Part shown: positions 22,986 to 35,105 of the stretch, one piece after another
Numbering within the stretch: position 1 is the first letter of the stretch
How the letters are laid out: the number at the start of each line of letters is the position of its first letter
Assembly: GCA_948567375.1 (NCBI GenBank)
Contig: OX419757.1
Location: 55,177,665 to 55,241,664 of the forward strand
Source of the DNA: Lunularia cruciata
Taxonomy: Eukaryota; Streptophyta; Marchantiopsida; Lunulariales; Lunulariaceae
DNA: 64,000 nt
Reading direction: 5' to 3'
Made by a program: the position numbers and the translations under genes
The notes under the pieces: model-generated
Database searches by the model: none
What the model was told of the DNA's origin: nothing
What the model saw: the letters and a program-made list of their open reading frames with translations, nothing else

Positions 22986-24785
22986 TTCGGTAAATAGATA
23001 GGATCTGTCCTTTCGCTACAGTCAATTAGAGGACCACCCATCGAGAAGTACTGTTCGTCTTCTTCGTATCATCATGAGATAAGTGACATATTGACTACCC
23101 AGGCATTTTCACCGACCGCTATTATAACTCGGGACCATTTAGGCGCAAGTGCCGATGTAGTAGAACGTCATCTTAAGTTGAGGCGTCTGCTGGTTCAAAT
23201 TGTGGCATCCACTTTTTGGACCGGCATTGATTATACATGGTCCTAAAGAGGACAACGTAAGGCCCGCAGGACGCGTCAGTGGTTTATATTGGAGACCTCA
23301 TAATCTACTGTAGTCTCTACATTTGAACAATACAGCAGTTCGATTCACGAGGTAAATGAAACCTGTAGCCAGCAGTAGAGGAGATCTCATGACGACAACA
23401 ATATAGGTCAACACGACAAATCCTTGACCGTTTTGACACATGAGTGTCACTCCGGGAGGTTCTCGGCAGAACCATGAATCAGATAATGCAAACTTGGTCT
23501 TAACTGCACTCGTTAGCTAGAGATATCGAGCCTTGCGTCATTGCGCACCTTATTACAACTGCAAATACTAACCTTCAAATCCGATGATCTCCCATCACAG
23601 TTACACTAGCAAGCAACATGAAGAATCTCGGCAATTTTTGAGAAAATGATTGGAAGATAATCGCATTCTGTTTCGCGAAAAGAAGGTGCGGTAGAATGCT
23701 GCATGGAAGGTCCATCTTGACATCCACCTTTACTAATGAATAGAGAGGAATGTTCGATTAGCTTCGGCACAAGAAAAGACTTTAATCAAAACGACACGAA
23801 GCGAAATTCAAGCAGGCTGGAATTCCTACCGTCTACACAACCGACAAACATGTGCATTATTAGGCATTTCTTAACAATGCCGGCGAAAGTAGAGTTGGTG
23901 AACGCAATGTGCGCCGACTCCGAATAAGCTGGTTGCAATCTACAATTGATGAAATAATCAACCATTGCAGGGAAAAGATTGAGGTTACTCATCATTACGG
24001 TATGTACCATCAACTCCGGATCAAAGCGAAGCAACTCAGCTCCTGTTCTAGCACTTCGTAACATATCTATAATCTGTAAATATCAAGTTCTACTTTCCAG
24101 TTTCAAGCTCTTTACGCCTGAATTTCTAGTTCATCATCGCGCAACTTTAGAGTAATCGTTGCTAGAATATCCTTGCCCTTATTTACTTCATGCTACTGTT
24201 GAAGACTATCAATACCGTATGATTTACAAATAGAATAACGTTTTGCTCACCTGAAAAAGGATGAGCACCTTTTTTGCGGATATTTTGTAAAATTTGGCTT
24301 GTAATGTGTGTCAAAGCTGAATTGAATCCAACTAGACAATAAAGGAATAGAATCTTTCAAATCCTGCTTGGACCATTCATCAGTTGTTGTTTGTATCTTC
24401 TGCCTTTCAGTTTCTTTTATTTGTATGTATAGTTAATTATTTGCCCGAGAATTCAAATGAATGTATGTGGGATCTTCAAGGATCTTCCAGGATCTCCATG
24501 TACCTCGCTTGGGTCGAAACTTTAAGCTTTAATTTCAGATAGGGCTGTGTTGCTCGATGTACTGGATTTATTACTCTATATATCCAGCAGATGCTCTGTG
24601 GGAGTGAAGGAGCTGCAAGATTCGAATGTGTCTCTGAATCCGAACTTTTTGAGCTGAAAGAAGAGGAATCATACGTACCTGCATAAGGACAGTTGTATTA
24701 GACCCGAAAGAAGAGCACACGTCGAACCATTCATGATCTACTTAACGAAACCTTCTGCTTGGTGCCCTCCCTGCTTCTCAATCAG

Positions 24786-25017
24786 CCAATTCTGCCCCAC
24801 GTACGTTTTACTCCATAACTCATGTGCTCCTCACAGTCTATATAACGCTGGCGAGTTTCTGTCTTACTAGTGTCCTAAATTTCTTCTGATCATGAGCCGT
24901 CCTCTCGTTCTGTTTTCTTCACGCAAATACCAACAATTTTCACTATATGACTTCGATTCTAGACGAAACTCAAGATTTGGTTTTTCAAGGAAACAAGACT
25001 GTGTGGTTTGTAGTTAG
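24786..25017 (+). promoter_or_regulatory. Promoter-like stretch followed by a 41-codon ORF
   Basis: CCAAT (24786-24790), a CACGTA G-box-like site (24798-24803) and TCTATATAAC (24837-24846) have the order and spacing of a plant class II promoter. The first ATG, at 24892, opens a 41-codon frame (starts MSRPLVLFSS) ending at 25017, with no similarity I know. It might be a first exon. Pattern only. Confidence 0.25.
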
Positions 25018-27298
25018 TGTTGAAACAGTATGAAAGCGTAAGCTCAGGCTAATTCGAGACAATAGGAATGTAAACTTGGCGATTTGAATTGCAAAAGTGT
25101 CTAATGTTGAACTCGTGAATTGTATCAACATGAGACAGAAACATTCATTTGTCAGAACTCGCCAACGTTTTACGGTTCATAACTATGATGAGCCTGACAT
25201 AGGTGGAGACTGGTTCTGGGTGGAACCGACAACGTGAAAGAGTCCGTGAACTGAAATTGCATTTGATGTGGGGCTCAAATAATTGGCGTAATGTACATGA
25301 TATCGCGGACAGTTAAAGTCTAAGTTAAGTCGATAAATAAATACTTCTTGTCGATTGTCCCGGTTTATTTTCTCTTGTATACAGGAAGACCCGCTTGTAA
25401 AATCAGGACAAGAGACGTGTCCGGATGCTGAGGAAGCCTCTTTGAGACAAGAGTGTGGGGTCCGTGAATCGTGAATTCAGCCGCTTTCTCCAAGTTTAGC
25501 ACAAATTGTATCGACCTGAGGTTATCTTCCACTCAACGGGTTTCTGTTCGTTTGTATTGACCAGAACTGCAAGACATATGCTAACAAGTGGTAGCGGTGA
25601 ATCTCCGAGGACCGCCCTTCCAGGCTTCTATGCACCATTGGCATCAGAAAGCGGGAAAAAACAAAACATGATTACAGTGCGATATATTCACCTGTCCCTC
25701 AAATGCCAGAGTGTACGGAATGCGCATGGAGCTTCAGTGCAGAGTAAATTCATTTGCCTCGAAATCTAAAGTCAGGCAACTTTGCAGAAAGCCTCATAGA
25801 AAGGTATTTCTGGAGAATCAAGACCAATAATAGCTTGGCAATTGAATGCTCTGTGGATTCCTTCCCGGGGGCTTGGTTCCATCTGGCATCGTTTGAACAG
25901 ATTCGTCAAAATACTGAAGTTGGACTTTAACGACCAGAAGGCAGATCATGGAGTCTGGTATGAAGAATCGAAGTGAAGGAGGCTCACCCAGTTATGGTCC
26001 TAGAATCTATAATTGCAGCAAAAGGGCTGCTGGTCTGAGAAAGTAAAACGATCCGTTGATGTAGGGAGGAGCTGACTCTTCAACCCGTATCAGTAGTCTG
26101 ACTACAATTTGTCTGGGCATGAGGATTTTCAACCAGAGTAGCCTGGTGGATGATTCTAGAGAAAGTATGGGTACGTAGAAAGTAGCCCATTGGAATTGTA
26201 ACGTCAAGTAATCTAGTCTGGTTACGGGGAAAAAGCAAATTTTATTTTGATAAGTGGACAGAAGGGGCAACAGCCACTCTGACATGCTCTGTCTACAAGG
26301 TGATTATCGGCAAGATTAGCCTGAAATTGTCCTAATAAAAGGATGAACAAGTTGATGGGAAAACTTTAAAAAGGAGCATGAAACAGAATATGACCAGCCA
26401 GTTTGTCTGGACGAGTGAAAATCTGACCTCTATTCAAGGATTTGACAGAAACTTCAGTTTATGAATATATGAGTAATGGGAACAGAAGTCGTTTGCAGAA
26501 TAGGAAATCAACAGCCACTTGGGACCGAATCGATGAAACCTTCAATGTATGGACATACTTCCCACGCACACTATTTACGGAGTCTGTTTATTACGGGTAG
26601 ACCAGAAAAGAGTGTGAAGCTGATAGCGAGAAAAGTTTCCAGGGATATTTCTAACAGAACACATGAATTTACTGATAGTTTGATGGGAAAGTCAAACCTT
26701 GATGCGAAAGAAATGCTGTTCACTTTCTTAATCTTCCAGACAAATGTTTCGACGGGCAATAGTAGAGTGCGAGAAGGATCCACAGCCAGTTGTTCAAAGG
26801 AGGATAATAACAGTGTACAGCCAGTAAACGACGAGGAGATTTATGAACACGTTTCGGATCACTCCACATGCTTTTGAAAGTGTAATCTTTTCGCTGTTTC
26901 TCAATACTGCACTTATGACATTTATTGACGGGTTTGCTCCGAGAGTGAAACTTAAAATATGGGATGGACAACTGCAAGTTCGCGAGCAGCGAAGCTTAAC
27001 ATTCCTGATTGGGGGAACTGAGAAACAGCTGTCGTATTAGATAAACATAACTAAAGTGGCTCTTCGGTATGAGAGCACAGACCGAATATGTTGCTATACA
27101 TACCATTCCAATTCAGATACGTCCTACTCTCTGACTCCTGTGAAATTAACTCAAGAGATCTGGAAGTGGACGCTAGAAAGAGTCTGGATCCGTTATATAA
27201 TCAACTCCATCACATACTTCAATCTGACAGGATCATCTTAGTAAAAATTCATGTAACTTGTTCCTTGATTGTACACAGTGACGGTGTACGGAGAATTC

Positions 27299-30200
27299 TC
27301 ATTTCTTCGAATTTCTTGGTGGCCATGATGCACCAGCCATGACAGCTTCCACATCAGAAATTTCCCGAGGACAGTTGGTTAGGTTCTCACAACCATCTGC
27401 AGTTACCACCTGTGCGTGCACATACCACACATTCAACAATATTTTTATCATCCCGTGTATAAACATAGGTCACATCCTTTCTTCACACTACTTCTCCTTT
27501 CAAGTGGAATCAACTGGTGTCTATTTCGCAAGGAAGCCTTCAATGACTAAGACAAGCATATATCTGATGAGACTGTTGAAGAGTACAGCCGTTGCAGGCA
27601 TTGAGATTGAGAGGGTACGAACCACATTATCTTCTAATCTCACACCACCAAACCCTCGTAGCCTGTTGAGTTTCTCCTTCACAATGAATTTGGAGGTAGA
27701 AGGATTTTCCATTGCAGTATCCAGGAGAGGGTCGACGAAATAACAACCTGGTTCGACGGTCAATACCTGTAATTCAAGGATAGGATTTTTGAAAATCAGT
27801 CACACCAAAAGTGTCAACACAGTTACTGTCACAGGGAGAACTTTTCTGAAAATGAAGAGAGATTATGACCTGAGCTTCATAGGCGACGCTGCACTGAACT
27901 GTCCAAAGAGTGAATGTTGATGGAAAAAGCTAGAGTTCAAATCAGATTTTCATACCATGCCCTCTAATAAATGTCGCACTGTTCTTAGCGAACTCAGTCC
28001 TGGCTCAGCAATCCTCTCCGTACCCTGTCAGAGACTTCAATATCCAAAAATAAGAGATGTGGACCAACATCAGAAACTAGCAAGTACTGAAGATGATACG
28101 CCACGAAAAATGAAAGCTGTGTTACAACTGTTAAATTACTTGCCTTCGGGTATCCACCAGTGTCATGTACATCCAGACCCATAAAATGTCCAAGTCCATG
28201 GGACATAAAAACTGCCCCCAGCCTTACGGCCATCATGTCTGCTACATCACTGCGAAGCTAAATGAAGGTCAGGCACTAAAATATAAGAATATCCTTCCAT
28301 AAACTGAATATATCAAGTAATGTTGTTGACTAATGTGTATGTATAGATGCACGCTCTTCGTAGTCGATGCGGAAGGGAAGGGACATAAGATCACAAGCTT
28401 GTGTTTTCCTGTGAGTGACTGCAACGCTTACCCTTTAAGAAATCCTGCTTCCTTCAATGTCTCCAGAATTTTTACTTCAGCCAACCTACTCACATGGAAG
28501 CCTTATATTAAAATCTATGAGTCCAAGGCGATTGGCGTACTTACGAGAAAGCAGAAATACAGAGTAACTTACAGTTTGTTACAGTGACTACATCTGACTA
28601 GTTCAATTGTTCATAAATCGAGAATTCGTAAACCTGATCTAACGATAAACTGAATAAACTAGCTTAGATGTTGACTCATCCAAAGGACTATGATGTACTC
28701 CTCCGATAGTTAAACTTGAGTTCAGTGCAGGTACATGCAAGTGCCTATCACACTTCAACCGCCTGTAGTAGGGATCTGGTAGACAAGGAGGCCTTACTTA
28801 TGCATGTCGACCCAGCTCACTCCAGGTTTCATTTGCGAGATAACTGCCTTCTGAGCTTTTAAAACTGCCTGCAGATGTACAGATAAGTTGTATTCTATCA
28901 AACACATTCTCTGTACGGATGGATGACAGTCTTACCATGACGTAAGACATGTACATGGCAAAAGGAAATCATTCCTGTAAACTATTATCGATTGTAAAGT
29001 TGGATGAAGACAAATTCCAAATAAATTCGAAAGACTGACATCCGGTAACCATACATTCATTCCTCTTAGACAATCAGCTAACGCACCCCGTAAACAATCT
29101 TTTGATCCTCCGTAAATTTTCCATTGACCTGCAATAATACAAGACTTCAGATTAGATCTCTATACATCCAAGTCTCTTCCAGGAATGGGAGCATATCCTC
29201 ATGTCTCCTATACTTGCATATGACCTACTCCTAGCAATGCTGTGCTTACACATTGGAACCACTTTCTCAAACTCACAGGATAGGAGCAGGTGATGTCAGA
29301 TCCATAGAATCGGTACTCTGCTCCCATGTCCAACAATGCCATATCACCATCTTTCAAAGTCTGTGAAAGTCGCAAAAGGATTAGGCCACACGTCAAAAAC
29401 TTACACGCTAGATAATTCGACATGAAAATTCAAGTGAAATTTATTCATGTATTCAAACCCGTTAAATAAGATTCCAATGTGAACAGAAATCCTACCCGGT
29501 CATTCGGAGCCGCAGCATGACCATAGTGTAGAACAGAACTGCTCAGGTTTCGAAAGATATGCAAAAGAAAGTTAGTTGATTTCTTCAACAAACTTGCAAG
29601 CTGCATACAGAGGTTTCGTTCTTTGAAGGATGAATGTTACATATTGTAAGCTTTGTACGAAGGTTGGCCTAACGTATCAAAGAAGTAATAGAGTCTCAAA
29701 AATCTGTGAATGTCAGAAGGTAAGTTTTCGTATGATGGTGAGGACCACACCTGTTGGGTCCGGTGGCACAAACGCAAACATAGGAAACATGTCGGCAGCC
29801 ACCCTTGTAGTAAACTTCATGTAGGAACGTACTTTCCAGGTGGTACTCCTTCAGTCCTGGCTTCACCATTCTCATTACCTGTTCATGATGCAGCAGGATG
29901 TAATCAAACCACTATAAAGTCTTGACTACATCATAGCATATGAAATTAACTTTTCTGCAGCTTCAATTCCGCATTTGCAGGATAACATCCATATAACAGA
30001 ATCTAGATTGGTAGGATGGTTGAAGCAGTTGAGCCTATAAGAGAAGTGAATGACTGAAGATGTCTGGCTACAATTACCATACTGAAAAAAGTGTACCAAA
30101 TGTGAGATAATATTCCGATAGTACAGACATAATCTTATATCTGGAGATGCCTGGTTCCCTGGAATAATCATGACAGTCCTGGCCCAAACTTGCTGGACTA

Positions 30201-32567
30201 GGTCTACATCCTTTAAATAAGCGGAGTTTACACACTTGCTAATTCTATTGGAGCATCACTTGGTAGCTGAAACAGGAGCAACAACAAGACCTGCTCAGTC
30301 TATACGCTTTAGACCTCTCTTTAGCTCTGGGTTAGTCCACGGGGATTTGTTAAAGTATTCTGATGTTTACCTGAACGTGTGCAGCAGAGCTCACTTTATT
30401 CGTGTAGCGTATAATTTCTACCTCCAAATTCGACTTGAGCACCCGGCACTCACTGAGGACGGGATGCAGAGCCTGATTGTCAGTCACAAATTCATCCATT
30501 CCCTGCAAAACCATTGGATACAAACATGATTGCAGTTCGTCTTCAGAATTTGCATAGTAAGAAGTATCACAGGTGCTAATTAATAAATCTAGAATTTGAG
30601 AGCATGCCTCTGTCCGAACCTGATACTTAAACTTCTGTGACAAAGAAGATAAATAGCATATGGGAGACACGAGAGCGGATTCCTGTTTGCTAACCACGAT
30701 CAGACATTGCTAGAATAAAGGATAAACTGAGAAATTCGAGGCATGTAACAATCCTGCTGACTTATAAGTGTAACTTATGCGACTTGCCAGAAAACTCGCT
30801 GGTTTCCTGTACAGATCATGTAACAATCCTGCTGACTTAGAAGTCTAACTTATGGGACTTGCCGGAAAACTCGCTGGTTTGCTGTACAGATTGCTGTCTG
30901 TATTTTGACCGTATAAAAGGTACAGGAGGCCCTTGCCCTCTGCATTCGGCTCCTGTCGCTTCAAAACGTCTAGCATTTCATCGACGTAGTATGCAGCATC
31001 AACGGCATACTTCTCCTGGTCATAGAACAGTAACAAAAAACTTCTACGATCTTAATAGACTTCAAAGGACCTCGGTATAACACAAAGTAAGAAGTGGTCT
31101 TCATTTAAGAGCCCAACCGAGCCTAGTACTTGTAAAACCTCAAAGCTTCTCGGTTACGAAGTGGCTGTAGAGAACTCCCTGGAATAGCATCCCCTAACTT
31201 AGAGACTCAATTTTTCTTTGTGAGTGCAAGCCTCGTAAACTAGCAAAATACTGTTCTTCTCTGTCTTGAGGAAGTCGATGATTCAGTACCTTGAAGAATT
31301 CAGGAGGCTCAATTTTACCCATCCAAACTGCATATGATGGATCCAGTCTCGGCATGAACAGATATGATGTCCCCTTCGCGACGTCCTAAAGAAACGCATA
31401 TATATGCCGGAGCATATGGAGGGGAAAGAGCCCGATACTATTAGAATTGAAAATAGTTAAGTCTTCGTCACGAAAAATCTCGGTGAATGAATGATCAGGC
31501 TCCAAGGGCTAATAGGACTTACAAGTGCGCCATAGCAATCTGGCTCTACAGCCCCAAAGAGGTAAGCGAAATAGCTTTCCTGCCTGCAATGACGGTGCGT
31601 CTTGACTTGAACATATTAAACAAACCATATTAACCTTTCTTTCCTTAATTTGTGAAAATAAAATCAATTACAACCGCAAGAGCAGCACGAGGACGGTCCA
31701 AACGTCCATCAAAGGCCTTGCGCAATCGTCACAGTCCAAACGGAACTTGATTACCTGAAGAGATCCACCGAATCTGTGCAATATCTGATCTGTTCAGAAC
31801 CACCCTGGAGAATCCGACGGAGGAACATACAACAATTTTACAGAGATAAGAGAAGCTTATTTCACCGTCACAACTGTAGGATCTCACTCTGAAAATGGAA
31901 CACAGCTCCTGGTGAATATGATATTTGCATAAGTGGGTGTTTTGTTCAGAGTTCAGACGATCCATGCATAATTTCAAAGTGAGCATATCACTTAATACCC
32001 TGTCATCACATAAGTCAGAACTCCATCAATATTCAAACTAGATTAAAGGACACAATATCGTATGAATTTTACTGCAGCCATGTGATTTAGTACAGAACTA
32101 TGAACATGCCATAAAGAACGGGGAACTGTAGAAATGTAAAGCGTAGAGCATATTGAAATAAACAGAGTTACATGGGTTCTTTACATTCGTCGATGCGAAC
32201 AAGACCGTCAGTTCCTGAACAAAATTCTAATCATGCATTCCAGGACCAAATAACCCAGGTTGTTCTTGACAGAACTCGAATGAGATTGAAGAGTAGGATG
32301 AAAGATTGGCAGTGACGGCAGACATCAGCTCAACCTTGAGCAATTTCAAATGTTCAGCATGAACACAACAAGACTGTGCCCAGAACGCCTTGTGTGAGAA
32401 GAAAGCCCATCACAGAACCAAACCTGCAGCAAAACCATGCCTTTCAAAGGCAGACCGTTCTGTGTCAAATGAGCTCTCAAATTCGACAACAGCTTGCGCC
32501 GATTCTCAGCGTACAGCTCCATAGGAATATCATAGGTCGTGTTCTCGTTCACCTCATCTAAATCCAT
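27299..32567 (-). CDS. PEPD: Prolidase (Xaa-Pro dipeptidase, M24 family), 16 exons
   Basis: Cytosolic metallo-dipeptidase that cleaves X-Pro dipeptides. Exons in gene order: 32567-32424, 31804-31755, 31583-31523, 31385-31290, 31015-30863, 30502-30371, 29878-29751, 29538-29496, 29360-29277, 29128-29087, 28868-28798, 28485-28432, 28249-28144, 28024-27956, 27766-27623, 27409-27299. They join in frame to 495 residues (human PEPD 493; Arabidopsis At4g29490 about 486). The N-terminal domain carries RYCTD (55-59) and [11 protein letters not shown]. The catalytic pita-bread fold has all five metal ligands: D280 and D291 (LLDMGAE, SDITCS), H374 (HGLGHFMG), E416 (TVEPGCYF) and E456 (GVRLED). R454 is also kept. 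One oddity is MSHGLGH where relatives have MPHGLGH. Introns after exons 5 and 13 use GC donors; the other donors are GT. No internal stop or frame break is seen. The start is the ATG that puts the family [10 protein letters not shown] motif at residues 14-23; an AG at 32576 suggests a 5'-UTR intron. Probably functional. Confidence 0.95.
28025..28143 (-). other. Prolidase intron 13, GC-AG type
   Basis: The donor AAG|GCAAGT fits the strong consensus of GC donors; the acceptor is GACAG|GGTACG. The join gives [14 protein letters not shown], matching the family's GGYPKGVER. The nearest GT is out of phase with exon 14. Confidence 0.85.
30503..30862 (-). other. Prolidase intron 5, GC-AG type
   Basis: The donor reads CCG|GCAAGT and the acceptor TTGCAG|GGAATG. 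Using the GC donor joins KPASFP to GMDEFV in frame, matching the family's KPASF-x-G-x-DKF. Nearby GT dinucleotides give the wrong phase. The intron's first 46 bp belong to a 75-bp tandem duplication. Confidence 0.85.
30742..30891 (-). repeat. 75-bp tandem duplication across an exon-intron border
   Basis: 30742-30816 and 30817-30891 are adjacent copies differing at about half a dozen positions. The right copy contains the last 29 nt of prolidase exon 5 with its GC donor. The left copy, inside intron 5, repeats the exon end (LYRKPASFL) and the GC donor. Confidence 0.9.
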
Positions 32568-33105
32568 CTTTCCTTCTGAAAAATATTATAGCACCACTAG
32601 CCAATCTAAACTCTCTGTCCCCAAACCTACTTCCTTCCTTTCTTCTGAATAGTGTAACTCTCCAATTTATTCACCTCTGGCTTCTCATCCTCAAAGTCCC
32701 AAAACTCTTCTTACAGAATACAACCCTTCAAGTCACCATTTAAGAATCTCTGATTTACCCTGTACCCTGAATTTTCCCTGAGCACTCCACATCCAGTACG
32801 CTTCTATACCCCTAAATCTCTCTCTCCCTGTGCTTGCTTGTTGTCAGTTTCCTTCTCTTCCTATAGACTTCCTTCTCCCTTGGATCACTCTTCCCTTTCC
32901 CATGGTAAACGCTGATGCAGAGAATTCAATGCTTACTGTAACAAACTTTTCTAGTGTAGTCGATCACTTTCAACCCCTCAAACGACTGCCAGTTTTGAGT
33001 ATTTTAATAATATCTTGTACCGTGCTCATGATTATCAGATTTTCTCGAAAAGTAACGAGAATGAGCTTTATTACCACGGTCCCCCTTCTAACAAGATTTT
33101 TCTAG
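32568..33105 (-). other. Upstream region of prolidase
   Basis: Reading towards the gene it is purine-rich, without a clear TATA box. A polypyrimidine stretch and CAG (to 32576) just before the start codon look like a 3' splice site of a 5'-UTR intron. A 91-codon frame at 32830-33105 (+) shows no similarity I know. Confidence 0.35.
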
Positions 33106-33300
33106 GCTGAATTTGTAGTTTATGGACAACAGATATTTGATAATAATTTTTTCAAGGCTGAATTTTTAAGATAAAATTTATATTTTTGGACAACCATTAT
33201 TTCAAGATTTTTACCTCCCTTATAAAATAAATTTTCTAGGCTGAAGTTCTAAGATAAAATCTCTATTTTTAAATAATAGTTTCTTGATAATCTGTTTTTG
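33096..33300. repeat. Degenerate tandem repeat, about 60-75 bp units
   Basis: Three units share TTTTCTAGGCTGAA-TT, AAGATAAAAT and a TTTTTGGACAA-like stretch. They begin near 33096, 33148 and 33225. AT-rich, non-coding. Confidence 0.6.
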
Positions 33301-34480
33301 GTGATTTGTATTTTAAATCTTGATTGATATAAAACCATTTTAGAATTTAAACCCCATCCAATTGCATCATTCATAGAGTACGTATTAAGTTTGGCCTAAA
33401 ATTCAGAAAATAGAGGTAAAATAATCTTAAAAGTAGTTGAGTTGAAGATCATTATCAAAATGCAGCAACTATACTTGGAATTAGCCTTCTCAAAAATTTA
33501 AATAAAGAAAAAGACTAAAAATTAAGAAAATATCAAAGAAAGGTTCATACATATTTATTTTTTAATTCATTGTGAGAAATTATTCTACACAATACACACA
33601 TCCTTTCAATTTTAAATATAAATATAAATATGTAAATAAATCTACATATATATTATATATAGGAATTTTTTAATGAAATTGTTTTATAATAAAATGCTAT
33701 CTTAAACCTACATGATGTTAGACTTATTAATAGTAATTGATCCTATTTCATGTTGAGGTAGCTAGATGAGTACTAATACATCAATTTGTGGAAGTTAAAG
33801 AGTTAAACTTTTGAACATAAAACTGCTATAGTACTAGAAAATAATCAAAATAAAAGATCAAATATTACTGGTCAATGCATGTATGATTATTTCTATTATC
33901 GTTTGTTAAAAGTCGAGATCAAAAGATCAAATGTCACTTCATGGTAAAGTTCACTTCATTATTAGATTTTAAAGTTATATTAATAGCAATGAAATATCCA
34001 AGTTCCAATAGAGAACAAAGGCAAAATTTCTCTAGTTGAGCAAAAAATTTAAGATATATTTAAAAGCAACATTATATGTCATAGAGATGCCTATAATTTA
34101 TTAGTATGAGGCGAAACTAATATAATTCTATCTAGATTTATGGATAGTTACTAAATCACCCAATTTATGTAATTTATTAACTTTTGTTTATATAGAGTAT
34201 TCATATTCTTATCATTCTATTTGTCATATCTATTCGAATAGTCTCTTCTACAATCATCATCAAACTTTATCAGAAATTCATACTGTTTAAATTCTTAACT
34301 TACGTGGAGCCCGTGGAGAAAAGTTTAGAAATGATCTATTTTGAGACATCTTCACATGGGCCCACAATTTTCCCCAGCTTCTTAATAGTTCTTGAAATTG
34401 GATTCAAGGAGATTTATATAAAAACACTCTCGCATGTAAAATAAAGACATAGAAGCGCCTGGATAATTAGAGAAGAAATA

Positions 34481-34522
34481 GAAAATAGAAAATAGAAAAT
34501 AGAAAATAGAAAATAGAAAATA
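34481..34522 (+). repeat. Microsatellite (GAAAATA)6
   Basis: Six perfect 7-bp units in a row, with a partial unit on each side. Confidence 0.95.
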
Positions 34523-34727
34523 TAAAATTGTATAGGTAATCTGATTTAATTTAAAAAATCTATAATCTTTATAGGGACCTATATCCGTTACCCGATAAGA
34601 GAGCCCATAGCTCTTTACAACTATGTAGTCATTCACCTTCAAAAGTTCTCGAACACAATGCTCATAAATTTAGGATGTGCTCGTAAAAAACTTGATGGAA
34701 TGAAACCCATGAAACCCATGAATACCC

Positions 34728-35105
34728 ATGAAACTCTCTGTTGTTTTCAAGTTTTTTTTTTCTAGAAAGTTTGATAGTGAGTTCACAGTTTTAGAGATTA
34801 CAATCCCTTTGAAACTGCAAATAGGTAGACGAAACCCTCAATTGTCTTCAAGTTTTCCTTTGAGAAAGTCGACAGAAAACTCACAGTTTTGGAGACAAAG
34901 GAGCTCATCATTTTAGTGATGAGCATTTTTCACAGTTCTAGAAACTACAGTCCTTGTTAAACTGACAGATATATAAAAGCAATTCCCTATTGTCTCCAAG
35001 CTTTTCTTTGAGAAAGTCGACAGGAAGCTCACAATTTAGGAGAAAGGGAGTTCAGAGTTCTGGAAATCCCAGCCCTTGTGAAGCTGACAGATATGTAGAA
35101 GAGTT
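34728..35105 (+). repeat. Degenerate tandem repeat, about 105-145 bp units
   Basis: Three diverged units share TTGTCTCCAAG-TTTTC-TTTGAGAAAGTCGACAG, a CTCACAGTTTTGGAGA-like block, and AACTGACAGATAT. They start near 34728, 34830 and 34976. Non-coding. Confidence 0.7.

Larger units (their letters stand above)
18231..27298. other. LTR-free island upstream of prolidase, mostly unassigned
   Basis: About 9 kb with no family A sequence. Open frames are short (the longest about 133 codons at 26476-26877 + and 123 codons at 18249-18620 -), and none resembles a protein I know. A split host gene with short exons could be missed here. The recognisable content is the short-repeat cluster at 20.3-23.0 kb and a promoter-like stretch at 24.8 kb. 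Confidence 0.4.

Noticed and set aside
26476-26877. A 133-codon plus-strand frame upstream of prolidase
   Set aside because: No recognisable domain, no promoter or splice context, and overlapped by equally long minus-strand frames. Not called as a gene.
30503-30862. A frame break in prolidase at the exon 5 border
   Set aside because: The GC-AG intron restores frame and matches the family sequence on both sides, so no break is needed.
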